From: Pteria penguin
Taxonomy: Eukaryota; Mollusca; Bivalvia; Pterioida; Pteriidae
Direction of reading: 5' to 3'
NCBI GenBank assembly: GCA_035048485.1
Contig: CM068581.1
Location: 59,874,393 to 59,938,392, forward strand
Length of the DNA stretch: 64,000 nucleotides
Shown: positions 14,673 through 26,157 of the stretch, one piece after another
Numbering within the stretch: the stretch's first letter is position 1
Layout: every line of letters begins with the position of its first letter
Made by a program: the position numbers and the translations under genes
The notes under the pieces: generated by a model
Database searches by the model: none
Seen by the model: the letters and a program-made list of their open reading frames with translations, nothing else
Told to the model about the DNA's origin: nothing

Positions 14673-16298
14673 ATACGCTAATTCACACCTGGATAACGGT
14701 GATTCTGCACGAAATGTATTGGTCGTATAATCATTAAGACCCAGATTAATATCGTCTTCTGATTGGACGAATCTGATTAGGCATGATCACGTGGTCAGTC
14801 AAGATCAAAGACGAGTCCAGATTTCACACAGGGATGCCGAAAGACAGGAAACATTCGTACTATGATCAATAATAAATGTTTGATGTTCAAATTTTAATAT
14901 GTGACTGAAGTAAGAAATTCAACAGATATCAAAAATAAACGTAGTATCCTTACATTAGATTGATGATTCGCGCCAAACATGAATGCCGTCTAGGACCCCC
15001 ACAGGTCAGGAATGGCCGAAATTTTGTACTGTTGCAGAGGGAAATATGAATGCTTTACTGCTTACAAAACGGCGTACCGATTTGAGAAAGTTGAGTGATA
15101 TTTGAAGAAATGAAAGTCTTATTATGCATGGGAAGAAGGGGAACACGAGATGGCAGTTGTGTAAAGGGGAATAGAAACACGTCAAGTCGCCCTCATAAAA
15201 AGGTGTTCTACAAGGTGGCTTTTTATACCCTTTATTATAAGTATGAACATCATATGAAAGAAAATTGGGACAACTGAGAACACTTAAAAGATCATATTTA
15301 CATACACATATTCTCCAACGAGATGGTTTATACTTTTCTGTTAAATTTAAAGAATATACTTCTCATGTAAATATTAAAACGAAACTTTCACGTATAAATA
15401 AAATTCTAATACCAGAAAAGTATCGGAACTTATCCCAGCGATGTATGGCGCTGTGATCTCTTACGTAATGCACAAGACTGGTGCCACCATCATACAAGTG
15501 AGATGATCATGTTCTGTCAGTGATAATGTACATTTCTTCAATCCTTTGAATCCAGTGTCCGCACTTCCTCTCTTATTAATACTTTCCATCAATGATAACA
15601 ATTCAACGTTCTTATCCCTGAAGTCTCAACTTATTTTGGAGTATGTAGTGTGCATGGTATATCATTCAAAAGATTTTACGATATTTATTATACATACAAG
15701 TTATCCTGATTCACAGACAAAGGCCATCTATCCATGTATTTATACACATATATAGCAGAATCGGATACCTTCTGAAAGACTCCCCCCCCCTTTTCGAGTC
15801 TTATTGCGAGGTTATCAAAGCTGCACGAGGTGTCATTTCGTGTCAGTTAATTTTAGTACAAGAGTCTTAATTGATCTAGGATACAATGTGTAAGGTATCG
15901 TGGAAACATCACAACATATACGTGTATCAATCCCATGTCTCTGGGCCCTATGTAAATTTCAGATCGTAATAGAGTATACTCTAATTTCGAGTTGATTTGT
16001 TTTGTTACACTCTCTACGTCCGGCACGCTGATAAGTGATTGACTAATAATTGATTAATCGCATCTTGACCGTTACGGTGTCATTTCATGGTTCATTGACC
16101 CTTGAAACTAGGAGAATATCAAAAAGACGGTGCTGTTTTATACTGAAATAAATGATTTGTAATGCGTATCTACTGAATAATGTGGATGGGTGGCGAATAG
16201 TAGCACGAAGGTAGAGCGATTGCTTTGCATTTCATCGTTGAAACGAGGATTTAGGACATGCTGTGATCGGTGAATATTTAATCAACTACTTGTAATAA
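14673..16298. repeat. Diverged long satellite unit 11 (1,626 bp)
   Basis: Same order of sequence blocks as units 1-10, but with many substitutions and two extra blocks. One of about 143 bp lies at roughly 15315-15457, just before the TTACGTAATGCAC block. One of about 40 bp lies after the C-run at roughly 15812-15855. The same extra blocks occur in unit 12 and in the fragments beyond 22417, so they are probably ancestral and were lost in the unit that was amplified into units 1-10. Confidence 0.9.
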
Positions 16299-17321
16299 CA
16301 CGCTAATTCACACCTGGATAACGGTGATTCTGCACGAAATGTATTGGTCGTATAATCATTAAGACCCAGATTAATATCGTGTTCTGATTGGACGAATTTG
16401 ATTAGGCATGATCACGTGGTCAGCCAAGATCAAAGACGAGTTCAAATTTCGCATAGGGATGCCGAAAGACAGCAAACATTGGTACTATGATCAATAATAA
16501 ATGTTTGATGTTCAAATTTTAATATGTGACTGAAGTAAGAAATTCAACAGATATCAAAAGAAAAAGTAGTATCATTACATTAGATTGATGATTCGCACCA
16601 AAAATGAATGCCGTCTAGGACCCCCACAGGTCAGGAATGGCCGAAATTTTGTACTGTTGCACAGGGAAATATGAATGCTTTACTGCTTACAAAACGGCGT
16701 ACCGATTTGAGAAAGTTGAGTGATATTTGAATAAATGAAAGTCTTATTATGCATGGGAAGAAGGGGAACACGAGATGGCAGTTGTGAAAAGGGGAATAGA
16801 AACACGTCAAGTCGCCCTCATAAAAAGGTGTTCTACAAGGTGGCTTTTTATACCCTTTATTATAAGTAAACATCATATGAAAGAAAATTGGGACAACTGA
16901 GAACACTTAAAAGATCATATTGACATACACATATTCTCCAACGAGATGGTTTATACTTTCTTTCTGTTAAATTTAAAGAATATACTTCTCATGTAAATAT
17001 TAAAACGAAACTTTCACGTATAAATAAAATTCTAATACCAGAAAAGTATCGGAACTTATCCCAGCGATGTATGGCGCAGTGATCTCTTACGTAATGCACA
17101 AGACTGGTGCCACCATCATACAAGTGAGATGATCATGTTCTGTCAGTGATAATGTACATTTCTTCAATCCTTTGAATCCAGTGTCCGCACTTCCTCTCTT
17201 ATTAATACTTTCCATCAATGATAACAATTCAACGTTCTTATCCCTGAAGTCTCAACTTATTTTGGAGTATGTAGTGTGCATGGTATATCATTCAAAAGAT
17301 TTTACGATATTTATTATACAT
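16299..17321. repeat. Satellite unit 12, left part
   Basis: A diverged unit of the long type that stops abruptly at ...TTATACAT (17321), where the unit-11 copy reads straight through TTATACATACAAGTT. The right part of the same unit resumes at 22417. The interruption is the transposon at 17322-22416. Confidence 0.9.
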
Positions 17322-17336
17322 GACTCATTCTCAGGG
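17322..17336 (+). repeat. Transposon terminal inverted repeat, left
   Basis: GACTCATTCTCAGGG, directly after the ACAT duplication. It matches the inverted right end at 14/15 bases. Confidence 0.9.
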
Positions 17337-18205
17337 AAGTCCGACAATTGAAGGAAGAACATAGAAAAATACTGGCAATCCGAAAAACAATTTGTGATAT
17401 TGTTACCAGCAAGAAGCATTTCGGTACAAGCAAAATCCAAAATATTTTCAACATTTGATAATTTTTTAATTTCCTTCCGTTGATACATATAAACAGTAAA
17501 TATTTTTTTTTGTTACAAATTCAGTTTGGACATATGGACCATAGATAGTCATGCTGGTGGTCGCGCATGATATTTATAATCCGAATTTGTCTCGTTTTGT
17601 TTATTAGACATAATCGTGTTTAGGAATAAATCATAATAATATGGCTAAATTCGATAGATTTTCGGAAAATCACATTTAAGTAACAATAGAATTCAATATA
17701 ATTCCATTTCATTATCATGTCTTACTTTTGATTTTTCTTCAATTTTATATTTGAAAAATTATCAGAAAAAAGCCTGACAGGCCTTTCATTTTCACAAGAC
17801 AAGTATCCGGCATCAGAAGTTAAGACTAAATGCGTAACATTCAATATCATTTTTGTCCCGTAGATTTGAAAATACTGTCTCGTATATTAGATTCTCATTA
17901 AATCGAAATTCATTCAACGTTTAACTCAATGCAACACAACGATTGTCATATAAAAAAATTCCTATATAATGATGTCTTCATTATCGGCAAAAATTAAAAA
18001 AAAAACTTTCAACAAAAGTCTTTCTCTTCACGTGCAAGTGTAACTTTCCAAATATATTTCTGGACACAATTGTTTTCCTGAACCTCGTATGAACCATTGG
18101 GAAAATATGAACGATTATTATTTATTAAACAGCTTAAGAAAACTATCGGAGTCTCTTGTTCATTGAGATGTAAACTGAGTACGTTGAGAAGTATAGTCCC
18201 GTAGA

Positions 18206-20675
18206 TTAGTTAACGTTGTAAGCGGCCATAAAATCGAGCACATTTTCTGGAACGGTGAACATGCGACCACCTTTTCCAGTTGGAATAGGTTTCTCAATGA
18301 CGCGCAGAATATTTCCGCCGTTGACCCATACTCTGTCTGGCTTACTTGGCCAACGAAACTGCTTCAAAATCTTTCCACTTTGTACCATGAAATCAACATA
18401 AACCGTGTCGTCATCTAAGTCATTTTCAATGATTTTACCGATGTAACATTTTAACTCATAAACCGCTACGACAAAATCGTCTTTCCTGCAAGCAGTCGAT
18501 TCGAAACCCACAACTGCAGAAGGTTCATCGGAATCTTCAGTCTCGGCTTCAGCTCGCCTAATATCACGATGTTTCGGTATATCTACCGGTTCCCATCCAC
18601 AAAGCGATTGTCCATCAAATCCGTTTTTGCTGAAGCAATTCTCACACACGCAACTCGTGTTTCTTTTTATTAATTGTCCATGGACGTCAATTGTGATTGC
18701 ATGCAAAGATAGAGTTCCCTTTATTGGCTTAATGATTTTCTTCCGCGCTTCAACCTCTATGCTATTACGTTCATACTCCTCTTTTGTGATCATATGGTAC
18801 TTAATTTCACCATCAGACTGACAAGCCCAAGCAAAGAAGTCCATTGCATCCTGAATTACGGCCTTGTTTTGTTTCACAGCATTATCTGCATTTCGTTTGG
18901 TAGTACCGCCTACCCCATCACACGCACTCTTCCCATGCCCGGACTCAAAATAATGCCAAGACGCTTTACATCCATGTTTACTCTCAAACTGAGTGATCAA
19001 GTCAAACGTCGACTTATTCCTATATTGAGATGAAGGCGAATCCGTCCAGAAATGTATGTGTTTCATGTCCGGGACATACTCTTTAGCGATATTGATAACA
19101 TTCCTCACTACAGCAAACACCATTGCAGCATTATGATGAAGAACATCCGACACAAAAACCAAACTTTTGTGGCACAAATTGTTATCTGCATCTTTGTAAT
19201 AAATGATTGTTGGATGGAGCGTGACCATGGACGCGTTCCAGTAGGCGGATTGTATTTCCTCCATTGTTTGACAATTGTAGTTTTCGCTGAAGTCCATCTG
19301 GACAAGAACATGATTTTCAGGCAGCATATCTTTCATTTGTTTCACCGACCTATACTGTTCGGTCACTCTATCAACATGAGTAATAAAGGCATCAAATTCC
19401 TCCTTCATTTTGAAAATGAACTCATTTTTCGAAAGCTGATTATCCACAATACGCATGCGTTCCTTGCCGTTCGATAATTTTACTCGTTTCCATTGCTGAT
19501 ACTTCACAATGTCATCTGGTGTCTCTTGCAAGATTTCATCCAATTTGTCCTTTGAATCTTTATACATATTAACAAATGAATCTGGGCTAGTAACATTTGA
19601 CAAACGGAGAGCTTTTAGGGTTCTTAACTTGAAACTGAAATTCTGATGCTTGATGCATAAACAAATGCTTCTTGACGCAAAATTTACCAGAGTGATATGT
19701 TTTGGCCGTAGCCGACAGAACGAAGCAAGAGATATTTTGAAAGTGGACTCTGCTCTGTACTTCATGTGTAGGTTATGCAAGTAATCATTCAGGACTCTCT
19801 TTTGTTCCTTGTGACTTCCTTCTTTTACAGCATCATTCTTTCCTGGTAAGACACGAGAATTGTCGTCTCTACTCAAAAAAGTAACAACATCTCTTTTGAG
19901 CCTTTCGGATCTCTCTTTTAGAATTGTTTTCTTAGATACTCTCATATCCTTGTTTGATAACTTCTTTCGTCTATTTAAAGATGTCACTTTCTGCATAAAG
20001 GATTTCAACCTGCATCTTTTGAATTCCTTTCTAGATACAGCTTTGTGAATCGATTCCTTTGTATTTGAAGTATGCTTAATTGCAGTTTTAACCTCCTCAT
20101 TAATACATTCACCGTAGAGTAAGCGCTTTCGAATCTCTGGTACTTTATTAGGATTTATTCCAGATTTGCGTAACAGGGCATCGGTCCTGCATTTTTTGTG
20201 TTCAACCGCTGTAGGCGTTTCTGTATTGTTTTGAGTTTTCTTTTCAAGGTCTGATTTTCATCTTCCAAAGCTTCAATTTTTCTGTAGGATTTCTTCAAGG
20301 CACGAGATGCTCTTTTTTTCCACCTTTGAATTTATTTCCGCTTCCATTATTACATTGAAATGGGAATTTCACTGTCAAAGCTGACTCGTTTGTAGTACTG
20401 CTGACTCCATTTTCATCACCCAATGTTTGTTCTGAATTGCATGGACTTTCTGGTTGAATTTTTATAGTTTGGTCAGCTTTTCTTTTGTTGTAGAACTTAC
20501 GAGCTGCTTTACGGTTTTTATCTCTCCTTTTATCTTTGTCAGTATTGTTTAACATATCTATTGGGATATAGTAACTTTTGATACGTTCCCTTTCCATTTG
20601 TAACCATTTATCTCCCAATTTTTCTTTCTTTCTGGCACGGTACTCCTTCATCCTCTCCGATTTTGACTTTGCCAA
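18206..20675 (-). pseudogene. Decayed transposase gene of the 5.1-kb element
   Basis: The longest open stretch (20008 to 18206, about 600 residues) joins upstream coding by two -1 frame changes. Frame 1 (20675-20295) encodes a basic N-terminal region (KSERMKEYRARKKEK) and ends in an A-run near 20313. Frame 2 encodes a leucine-zipper-like helix (KIEALEDENQTLKRKLKTI, about 20290-20220). Frame 3 picks up at about 20220 with RTDALLRKSGINP and runs on to the stop. The total would be about 820 residues. In the 600-residue part I see ASFCRLRPKHI (96-105), CLCIKHQNF, MDFSENY (Asp239), TDSPSSQYRN (Asp323), HGKSACDGVGGTTKR (Asp364) and a CxC..C cluster near 453-458. The spaced acidic residues fit an RNaseH-fold DD(E/D) transposase, but this assignment is inferred. 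The N-terminal frame begins with TTG where ATG is expected. Two deletions plus a lost start suggest a dead copy, although homopolymer sequencing errors could mimic this. Confidence 0.8.
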
Positions 20676-20704
20676 GTAAAGTTAAGTAAAAATATCGGTG
20701 AGTG

Positions 20705-20822
20705 TGTCGTGTTTTAATTTTTGAATTTACTCAGTGGGGGCTAAATACAAAATTAAAACAGAAATGTTTTAAGGTTTGTATTCACCCCAGACAGAGTAAA
20801 TTCAAAAACCTAAAACATGACA
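20705..20822. repeat. ~118-bp inverted repeat (hairpin) just 5' of the transposase
   Basis: Arms 20705-20759 and 20766-20822 are inverted copies of each other over about 55 bp with scattered mismatches and a loop of only about 6 bases. Both contain the block GAGTAAATTCAAAAA or its complement. It sits 30 bp upstream of the transposase frame inside the element. It may be a tiny nested palindromic insertion or a structural part of the leader. Confidence 0.8.
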
Positions 20823-20936
20823 AGTGTATGTTCATTTGTTGTAGGAAGCTTTCCTGAAACATATTTATCTGTCGACAACCGTTGGGTTTTGGCTTTTTGC
20901 GAATAACAGAAATGAGATGGCATAATGTTTAAGGTT

Positions 20937-22027
20937 AGTCTACGGGACCACTGAGAATAATCTACGGGACAGGCAAAGTTGTGCTCTGTGTTTAAACATA
21001 GGCCTTCACGGGGGTTTTTCAACGTATATTTAATACATGTAAACTAGATAGGCACATTTTATACAATTATTGTTTCAAATGGTTCTTAATTGCATTATAT
21101 ACATCATACCCTGATATATGGATCATGTTACCGGTTTGAAATCTATTAGTATTTTGCAAAAAAATATGTAGATCTAATAATTTTTCAAATAACACCCATA
21201 ATGATGTTCTGACCTTCAAAATATGTGCTAAAATAATCATTCAAAACAAATAATTTTTAGCCTTTCTCCATCAATTAGAAGCTATTCGCCTCTATAATTT
21301 ACGGGACATATACAGCTAGTGTACGGGACATCATTTAATTTCACAATGACTCGGGCAAATGAACATTTTTGGGTAAATTGGAGAATAATTGAGTAAACAA
21401 GGCTTAATAGGAGTTAAATGATGTGAAATAAGCATATTCTTTCATACATATTATTGATATGTGCAAAAAAGTACTCACTTAATGACGTGAAAGCGTAGCA
21501 GACGATTTTCTTTGAAAATTTACTAGACCACGTGATCCAAACATCCGGCGCAGCTCTAAATACCGAAATGTACCCGCATGCAGTCCAAACATACCGAAAT
21601 ACAAAAATTATCCGGCTTTTTTCTTACTGTTTGTCTCGTAAGTTAGGTCCCGTAAATTATATTTCTTACATAAATTGCATGTCTTATTTGTATTTTTGGG
21701 CCATTTTTCTTATGTATTTGTATTTTATGTATAAATAATACAATATTTGTTATTCATGCATAAACGAATGCTTTGGGTTAGCTGATATTTCTATAACCAC
21801 GCTCTTATTAGGCTTATGATCGACTGTCCTGTTGATGAGAAATTTAGTTTTCACATTTCTTTGTTATTGTTTGGGTTGTTTTTATTCAATGACAGACCTA
21901 CTTGTCAACTAAAGTCGATGTTTTTCGGTTTACATCAAAGGCGAACTATATTATGAATACCAAAGCCAATTATTTTCTATGATACTGACTGCCCTTAGAC
22001 GAGATCAGATACTTAGTCCCGTAGATT
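20937..22027. promoter_or_regulatory. Cluster of a GTCCCGTAGATT-type 12-mer (candidate transposase-binding repeats)
   Basis: In the right non-coding arm: 20937-20948 (inverted, 1 mismatch), 20959-20970 (inverted, exact), 21296-21307 (inverted, 1 mismatch), 21318-21329 (inverted, 2 mismatches), 21647-21658 (direct, 1 mismatch) and 22016-22027 (direct, exact). In the left arm: exact copies at 17855-17866 and 18196-18207, the latter overlapping the transposase stop. A 12-mer recurring this way within 5 kb is far above chance. Subterminal repeats of this sort bind transposase in several DNA transposon groups. The role here is inferred. Confidence 0.6.
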
Positions 22028-22401
22028 AAAATCTTCTGGAGACAATAACAAAATGGTCCAGAATTTTCACTGATGTCTTCAAATGCACACAACGTTGATT
22101 ACATATGAAAATGCACATTCCATTTTAATTTTTGGCGACATGCTAAGTCCGCAACAATAGAAAGAATCAATGTAAATTACATGTATATCATAACGGTACC
22201 ACACGGCGACATGTGTATTTTCGCTGATCTCTGAAAACGGACGTTGATATTTCTTACTATAACTTATTATCGGCGCCCGAACATGTCCTATTTCATATAA
22301 TGCGGGTATTTTACATAAATCAAATACACACTGTCGTTAGAAAATTATCATATCGAGACCAATAAAGCCCGTTTATACAAGCGACACCTATTGTCGTGGT
22401 T

Positions 22402-22416
22402 CCGTGAGAATGAGTC
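22402..22416 (-). repeat. Transposon terminal inverted repeat, right
   Basis: CCGTGAGAATGAGTC, directly before the second ACAT. Its reverse complement differs from the left end only at position 13 (C for G). Confidence 0.9.
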
Positions 22417-23637
22417 ACATACAAGTTATCCTGATTCACAGACAAAGGCCATCTATCCATGTATTTATACACATATATAGCAGAATCGGATACCTTCTGA
22501 AAGACTCCCCCCCCCCCCCCCTTTTCGAGTCTTATTGCGAGGTTATCAAAGCTGCACGAGGTGTCATTTCGTGTCAGTTAATTTAAGTACAAGAGTCTTA
22601 ATTTATCTAGGATACAATGTGTAAAACTATCGTGGAAATATCACAACATATACGTGTATCAATCCGATGTCTCTGGGCCCTATGTAAATTTCATATCGTA
22701 ATAGAGTATACTCAAATTTCGAGTTGATTTGTTTTGTTACACTCTCTACGTCCGGCACGCTGATAAGTGATTGACTAATAATTGATTAATCGACATCTTG
22801 ACCGTTATGGTTTCATTTTATGGTTCATTGACCCTTGAAACTAGGAGAATATCAAAAAGACGGTGCTGTTTTATACTGAAATAAATGATTTGTAATGCGT
22901 ATCTACTGAATAATGTGGATGGGTGGCGAATAGAAGCACGAAGGTAGAGCAATTGCTTTGCATTTCATCGTTGAAACGAAGAATTAGGAGATGCTGTGAT
23001 AGGTGAATCTTTAATCAACTACTTGTAATAATACGCTAATTCACACCTGGATAACGGTGATTCTGCACGAAATGTATTGGTCCTATAATCATTAAGACCC
23101 AGATTAATATCGTGCTCTGATTGGACGAATTTGATAAGGCATGATCACGTGGTCAGCCAAGATCAAAGACGAGTCCAGATTTCGCATAGGGATGCCGAAA
23201 GACAGCAAACATTGGTACTATGATCAATAATAAATGTTTGATGTTCAAATTTTAATATGTGACTGAAGTAAGAAATTCAACAGATATCAAAAGTAAACGT
23301 AGTATCATTACATTAGATTGATGATTCGCGCCGAAGATGAATGCCGTCTAGGACCCCTACAGGTCATTAATGGTGGAAATTTTGTACTGTTGCACAGGAA
23401 ACTATCAATGCTTTACTGCTTACATTATGATAAAAGGCGTAAAGATCTGAGAAGGTTGACTGATGTTTGAATAAATGGAAGTGTTGTTATGCATGGGAAG
23501 AAGGGGAACACGGGATGGTAGTTGTGAAAAGGGGAATAGAAACACGTCAAGTCGCCCTCTTAAAAAGGTGTTCAACAAGGTGGCTTTTTATACCCTTTAT
23601 TATAAGTATGAACACCATATAAAAGAAAATTGAGTCA
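22417..23637. repeat. Satellite unit 12 right part and truncated unit 13
   Basis: Resumes at ACATACAAGTTATCC exactly where unit 12 was interrupted, with the C-run at about 22507-22521 and the extra block after it. The next unit starts at 23031 and runs to AAATTGAGTCA at 23637, where the satellite is broken again. Divergence is like that of unit 11. Confidence 0.9.
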
Positions 23638-23962
23638 TGCCAAGGCATTGACTAAGCTAAATTGACACGAGGCATGGACTAAGCTAATTTTACACTCGGG
23701 TTAGTTGATTTCTCTGTCACCACCGGACAATAAAGGTAGATTATTTTTCTCCCATTAAATAATTTGCCCCTAAATTTGTCATTTCCTCTTCCATTTGGTT
23801 GGAAAATGAACAAAAATTAGGTTGCTTGACGTTGACGTATGTCGTGTTTGCTTATGACGTCATGATAACATTGAGTGCCAAATAGGTCGTGTAGCTTATC
23901 TTCCACCCCGCTGTGGGAGACAGGCTGATCAGTAAATATGAGAATAACTCTGTGAATATGGG
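23638..23962. other. ~325-bp insert in the satellite
   Basis: Unrecognised sequence sits between two copies of a 14-bp piece of the satellite unit (AGAAAATTGAGTCA before, AGAAAATTGGGTCA after). This looks like a target duplication with one mismatch. No terminal inverted repeat, tRNA head or frame was identified. It has short internal echoes (GGCATTGACTAAGCTAA / GGCATGGACTAAGCTAA) near the left end. Confidence 0.5.
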
Positions 23963-24264
23963 AGAAAATTGGGTCAACTGAGAACACTTAGTCTTTACAT
24001 ACATATATCCTCCCACGAAAACGGTACTTTCACGTACATGTATAGTTAAAAGTCTAATACTAGAAAAGTATCGGAACTTATCCATGGCGCTGATCACTTA
24101 TGCAATGCACAAGACTGGTACCACCATTATACAAGTAACATGATCATGTTCTGTCAACGAAACATTCTACAATAATCTACATGACTTCAATCTTTCGCGC
24201 TTCCTTCCTTACTTATATTATTTCACACAGGGATGCCGAAAAACATTCGTACTATGATCAATAA
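23963..24264. repeat. Degraded satellite fragment
   Basis: Aligns with the middle of the long unit type (AACTGAGAACACTTA, AAAAGTATCGGAACTTATCC, TGTTCTGTCAACGAAAC) with internal deletions, then jumps to the CACAGGGATGCCGAAA block. It retains part of the block missing from units 1-10. It ends where a SINE is inserted. Confidence 0.8.
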
Positions 24265-24325
24265 TATTGATTGATTGGTTGATTTTTGTTTAACGTCACA
24301 CCACGAATATTTCACGTATATGATG

Positions 24326-25952
24326 CTGGTTTTATATAGTAGTTTTTCACCCATAGTAGTTTTCCCCCCGGAAAAATGGCTATATAGTAGTTTTTCCCCC
24401 ATGGCGGATAAACTACTATATAGTAGTCTTTCCCCCATAGTAGTTTTTCCCCCTTACGTAACGGTTTGGAAATTATACACGTTCGCTCTGTACAGTATTA
24501 GTCAGATAACATTTGAATTACAAATGTACTATAGTAATATAGTCAGTGGATCAAACCGATGGTTTTATGGTTAATGGGTTTCTATATTCTGTTAGGTGTT
24601 TTGTTTGTGCGTGTATTTATTTTTTGTTTTATGTATTTATTTACAAGTCTTTCTTTTTATATATTTACCATAGTATGCTATTTTCTTCTATTATTTCATT
24701 GTAAAAATTGTCGTTTACTTGCCTATAGATGTCAATCATGACGTCAGGCTGTGACTCAAGATTCGATCCCAGGCAACTTTTCGTAATAAAACATAAGTAA
24801 AATAGGAATTTATCAATCAAAATGTTCCAATGACCAAATATAATTATTGAACGTGCAGGAATTCCTTGAACATTCAATTCCTAAATAAATTAAGACTAAT
24901 GCATTTTATATATCACAATATCGTTCATCATGTACAGAGTATATGATGAACATGAAAATAACAGAAGGGAATTCCACCCAGGTGGCCACGATTTGCAATC
25001 TACGACAGGGCTTGTCTAGTCGCAGATGTTGTAAATCATGATCACAAGAATGCGATTTCCTTGTCCCTTACGCAAAGTATGAAAGGTTTCATCTAAAAGT
25101 ATCTATATGCTAAGTTTCAAAGCTCTACACCCTTTTGTGTAAAAGATATAGTAAAGGTTAAAGTTTTTGAAAAGTAGGTCACACTTCAAGGTCAAAAGTC
25201 ATGGTCCCAAATTAAAGATCTTATCACAAGTAATCTATATATGAAGTTCAAAACCCGTTCTCCTTTTGGTACAAAAGATACAACCAAAGTTTAAGTTTTT
25301 GAAAACGTAGAGCACCAAGGTCAAAGTCACTAGTTAAAAAATCATGGTCCCAAATAAAAGGGCATCACAAGAAAACTATATGTGGAGTTTCAAAGCCTTG
25401 TACCTCTTGGTACAAACGATATAGTCAAGGTTTTTGCTACAGGCTAAGATCACAGATAGGCCAAAAACTAGATGCCCCCAAATGTCATTCCGGGGGCATA
25501 AAACGAACTTGTTTTTCTTTTTTCCATTTGTATATATAAAGATTTCTCGGATTAAATAATTATATCTCGAATGAAATTCTAGTATATAAATCTCTGTTCG
25601 AAATATATGCATTTGTATTTGGAAAAGAGATTAAACTTGAAGACATTTCTACTTAAGAAAATGAGATATCTCTCCGTATAAAAAATTAAGATATCTCTAT
25701 TTTAAATAGAAATCTATTTATTTTTTAACAAGGTAACAAGCTGAATTTACTTGCATGTATGTGTGAAAAGAAAATCCGGAATTTCACATTGGGGGGAAAA
25801 TCCACTATATAGTAGTTTTTCACCGGGGGAAAATGGCTATAAGAGGGGGGAAAATGGCTATATAGCCAAATTTCCTCCGGGGGAAAAGCTACTATATAGC
25901 CATTTTTCCGGAGGGAAAAATGGCTGGGGGGAAAACTACTATATAACACCGG
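24326..25952. mobile_element. ~1.6-kb palindromic element inserted in the SINE
   Basis: Both ends are long imperfect inverted repeats. The left begins CTGGTTTTATATAGTAG and the right, read inverted, begins CCGGTGTTATATAGTAG. Each terminal ~150 bp is a run of TATATAGTAG and GGGGAAAAATGGC blocks in alternating orientation (24330-24470 and 25790-25950), so each end can also fold on itself. No transposase frame is present. The interior contains tandem ~120-bp 'GGTCAAAGTC' type DNA (about 25080-25520). A target duplication could not be shown. Confidence 0.65.
24956..25515 (-). repeat. Tandem ~120-bp repeats with a C/G hairpin head
   Basis: On the minus strand the block starts with a small hairpin (CCCCC.GGAATGACATT.GGGGG, 25480-25497). 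At least three degenerate units follow, containing CTTTGAAACT...TACAAAAGATATA...AAGTTTTTGAAAA...GGTCAAAGTC. The organisation resembles the block at 29391-30260. No coding capacity. Confidence 0.55.
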
Positions 25953-26157
25953 CATCTGCCTGATAAAGGGGATATAAATTATGAACTTTGTAACGGACCG
26001 ACCCGAAGCAGTGAGGGATCTTTAACGTGACATGCATACTATGACACGGGGCCTCGGTTTTGACTGTCTCATCCGAAAGACAGGACATCGGCATGACCAG
26101 AGCACGACTCCGACCCCTATCAGGAGGCGAGCGCGATACCGCTAGGCCACGCCGGCT

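Larger units (their letters stand above)
17322..22416 (-). mobile_element. 5,095-bp cut-and-paste DNA transposon with TIRs and 4-bp TSD
   Basis: Its boundaries are read directly by comparing the split satellite unit 12 with unit 11, which serves as the empty site. Left end GACTCATTCTCAGGG (17322-17336) and right end CCGTGAGAATGAGTC (22402-22416) are inverted repeats matching at 14 of 15 positions. ACAT flanks both sides (17318-17321 and 22417-22420) but is present once in the empty site, so it is a 4-bp target duplication. The element carries one transposase-like gene on the minus strand, so its 5' end is at 22416. Four-base duplications are known for Sola-type elements among others, but superfamily cannot be fixed from sequence alone. 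Non-coding flanks are about 0.9 kb (left) and 1.7 kb (right). Confidence 0.92.
24265..26157 (-). mobile_element. tRNA-SINE, minus strand, split by a 1.6-kb insertion
   Basis: The tail half (24265-24325, TTGATTTTTGTTTAACGTCAC and on to CACGTATATG) and the head half (25953-26157, including AGGATCTT-type core and GCTAGGCCACGCCGGC) are the two ends of one SINE of the family seen intact at 34540 and 45201. Flanking satellite reads ATCAATAAT on the left and GTCAGTAAT on the right, an imperfect target duplication. The satellite continues at 26158. Confidence 0.75.

Noticed and set aside
18627..19477. Plus-strand frames of 64-141 codons
   Set aside because: Antisense shadows of the transposase gene.
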